Source: Metallyticus violacea | Taxonomy: Eukaryota; Arthropoda; Insecta; Mantodea; Metallyticidae | Direction of reading: 5' to 3' | NCBI GenBank assembly: GCA_030762175.1 | Contig: CM060833.1 | Location: forward strand, 66,294,501 to 66,358,500 | Length of the DNA stretch: 64,000 nt | In this document: positions 61,665-64,000 of the stretch, in pieces | How the letters are laid out: the number at the start of each line of letters is the position of its first letter | How positions within the stretch are numbered: the first letter of the stretch is position 1 | The notes under the pieces: model-generated | What the model was told of the DNA's origin: nothing | What the model saw: only the letters and a program-made list of their open reading frames with translations | Databases searched by the model: none | Position numbers and translations under genes: made by a program

Positions 61665-62391
61665 CAGAGGGTGCCAAAAATGTATACACACATCAAGCAA
61701 AGATAAAACTGTATTAACATAACAAAACTGAATTCACACAAACAGAAAATGATGAGCACTAATCATCTTAAAGTTTTACAGTTACAGCAGTTACTCAAAA
61801 TGCCTCCAACGTTGTCGATACACTTCTGAGTACGTTGAACTACTAATTGAGCAACGATTGCGAAAGTGTCCTCAGCGATTGCAGCACATATCGTTTCAAT
61901 TTCTTCCCGAAGTGCTGTCAGTGTAGCTGATTTTGTACGGTATACAACATCCTTAAGAGTTCCCCATAGGTAGAAGTCCAACGGAGTTAGATCAGGAGAA
62001 TCTGTTCTGTACACACGTCTCCATTGCCTTTCAACTTCAACAACATTCTCGGTTTTCCAATACCACTTCAAAATTGCTTTCCGCTGTTCGAACGATAATC
62101 TTGACTCCATTTTGTTGTAGCAACGCTAGCATAACGTAATGTGAGTCACATCTGTTTGCAGATCATCATACGATAATCTTGGCTTCATTTGTTCATTGTT
62201 GATTTACAATAATCTTTGCTTTATTTGTTCATTTTTGATTTATCTGTCACGTAACATTACCACAATGTATGTGAGTTACATCTGTTTACAGAACATCATA
62301 CTACACATTACTGTTGTTTTTCGGTCCAACTTTGAAACATATTAAATAGATATCTACTGCGAAAGTATGTACACGTTTTTGGCACCCTCAC
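61665..62391 (-). mobile_element. Internally deleted ITm-type element with terminal inverted repeats
   Basis: A 727-bp unit. The left end CAGAGGGTGCCAAAAATGTA and the right end (complement GTGAGGGTGCCAAAAACGTG) match, and TA flanks both sides (61663-61664; 62392-62393). Between them is one minus-strand ORF (61763-62110) joining transposase N- and C-terminal parts. The segment between ORF start and right end (62110-62330) has two internal repeats: CGATAATCTTG with its TTTGTTCATT follow-on, and TGAGTCACATCTGTTTGCAG, which returns as TGAGTTACATCTGTTTACAG. Confidence 0.88.
61763..62110 (-). CDS. Fused transposase remnant, 115 aa
   Basis: An uninterrupted ORF from ATG to stop. Residues 1-33 (MESRLSFEQRKAILKWYWKT, then VEVERQWRRVY) are the start of the N-terminal HTH of ITm transposases. 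From residue about 35 the sequence is SPDLTPLDFYLWGTLKDVVY, the third catalytic region, followed by LREEIETICAAIAED and the family's C-terminal tail. The middle, including the first two catalytic acids, is deleted in frame, so it cannot be a working transposase. Whether it is translated is unknown. The intact frame may simply mean a young deletion. Confidence 0.7.
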   Translation of the reverse strand: MESRLSFEQRKAILKWYWKTENVVEVERQWRRVYRTDSPDLTPLDFYLWGTLKDVVYRTKSATLTALREEIETICAAIAEDTFAIVAQLVVQRTQKCIDNVGGILSNCCNCKTLR

Positions 62392-62399
62392 TATGTTTG

Positions 62400-64000
62400 A
62401 GTGCTACAAACAAATCTAAACAAATTTAGCACACACATCTATGATAGTTTCAAGCTATAATCATACATCAATCTGTACAAAATATGCATTACAGAATTTT
62501 GTCGAATGCACATTATCTTCTGCTTTTACACGAGAAGAAGTTTAAATAGATGACACAAAAAACTACACTACAGTTTTGAGTCCCAAAATAAATTAATGGC
62601 AAAGTTTATATTGTTGAAAGCTGCAACACAAAAATTCATAGTTTACTCTAAGATTATTACGAGTCCTGCAAAATAACTTATGAAATTTACAATTGCAACA
62701 CATTGCACATAGACACATTAGAGCATTTTCTCAAGTTCACATTCTTCTTGTAGACAATCACAGTTTCAACTATTTCCTATGTATGTTTTCACTGACATTT
62801 AAACAATGTTCTCCATATTGTTCCAACTTACCTAAACCTTGCTATTAACAGTTTCCTCCCATCTCCCTTCTTCTCTATATTTATATGACTGACCAAAGGT
62901 TTATCTTATCTGTCTCTAGCATCTTTGTTGAATCTTTTGCCCTTTTTAGCCATCGATATAAATTTCTCTGAGGGATCGTCACAGTGAGAAGTGATTTCTG
63001 TATTTATTTTAACATAAATATTTTCTCCTGAACCAGTTTTTCTAAAGTAAATTATTTTCATATCACTAATACCAGCAAGTTTTTCTCAAAGTCCCTGTAA
63101 GTTCCTTATAATCCTTACCGTCTAGTCCACTCCAAAAACGTTTACCTCTTCTACCTCTCTGTACAGTTTCACATACACGGTTGGACTCGGAATTTGTGGA
63201 ATTTGACGAATTTTTCTTTCACCTCGCCCAAAAACCCTATCTGTTGGTATTAAAATGAGTGCCCACAAACTGGATAAACAATGACCAAACTTTGGTGAAT
63301 GCTTCAGCAACCAGAAAGATAAATCATGTATATAACATGTTGGTTTTTATTTTGTTCCTCCGGAACTATCAGTGGTGGATCTATGAAATTGTAATTGATT
63401 AAGAAAATCGGTAACAGTCGAACTAACTACTTCAGTTCCTTTCCCAGCATCACTTTCGGTCCATGTGAGGTAAAATGCTTAATTCTTCGTAAAATTTCAT
63501 TGCTTTACTTCCTGTGCTACTAGTGATATTGTAATTATGTTAAATATGTTGAAAAAAATTAAAACTTTTATAATAATGTTATCTGAATTCATATTTCTTT
63601 TCTCCTTTGGTTTTACTTTTCATTCTTTTACTTGTATGTTTCCATCTACAGCAATGGCAGTGCCACACACATTCTTTATTTAAACTGTTGAACCGTGTGT
63701 CAAAACCAACAAAATGACCTACAGTTAATTGTAAAAAAACAACCTTACAGCGTTGCCAAATAGATGGATTTAAATGAAGGAAAATTGAAAAATGTTTACT
63801 AGTGGACATTTTGTGATTCGGTTCTTTTCAGTGATGGACAATTTACTTTTGATTCAAGTCTCATTTTCAATGGAACGTTTTATCATTTGAACAATTTAAA
63901 CTGCACAGGATGTAGAGAGCGTTGACAGCTATTTCAAAATATTGCACTCAATATTTTGAAAGTGAACATTTGGCGTTTTTATTGATTGGTGCTCAAATAA
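62400..64000. other. No gene recognised
   Basis: AT-rich to the window end. Minus-strand open frames at 63122-63310 and 63579-63809 have no recognisable domain. Confidence 0.5.

Noticed and set aside
1..64000. CRISPR array, operon or phage-type systems
   Set aside because: Repeats are microsatellites or transposons, genes have spliceosomal introns, and no bacterial gene organisation is present.

Overview
This looks like nuclear DNA from a large-genome arthropod, most likely an insect and possibly a hemimetabolous one such as a cockroach or termite. It is AT-rich, with long introns, GT-AG splice sites, many microsatellites and a dense load of decayed DNA transposons, SINEs, non-LTR and LTR retrotransposon pieces. 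The assignment is inferred from an antigen-5-type CAP gene and from insect-style mariner/Tc1 relics. No species was identified, and nothing prokaryotic was seen.

The one cellular gene I can support is a secreted CAP-superfamily (antigen 5/venom-allergen-like) gene on the minus strand. Five coding exons lie at 27387-27294, 15171-15050, 11389-11308, 8691-8528 and 6527-6427. All junctions keep frame and have GT-AG sites, giving about 187 residues from an N-terminal signal peptide to the CAP2 motif. The last exon is not identified. It lies either in positions 1-6420 or beyond the left edge.

Left of the gene's last seen exon (1-6426) are a Tc1/mariner-superfamily (ITm) relic, a likely solo LTR, a perfect 48-bp inverted repeat set between TA microsatellites, a hAT-type relic and SINEs. 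The introns hold SINEs, a hAT relic, three or more mariner/Tc1 relics (one a 1.33-kb mariner with both ends), and a LINE 3' end. Positions 27.4-64 kb lie upstream of the first coding exon and show no cellular gene. They hold a mariner with both ends (30596-31665), RT fragments, more mariner/Tc1 relics, a SINE nested inside another SINE, a truncated mariner with an exact 94-bp tandem duplication, LTR pieces with a duplicated primer-binding-like site and an inverted 0.3-kb arm, and a 727-bp internally deleted element that keeps one continuous fused ORF.

At least four tRNA-derived SINE-like families are present. Family 1, with a conserved 3' tail, has eight copies in both orientations. No tRNA, rRNA or CRISPR was found. 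Family assignments rest on motifs read by eye; no alignment or database search was run.
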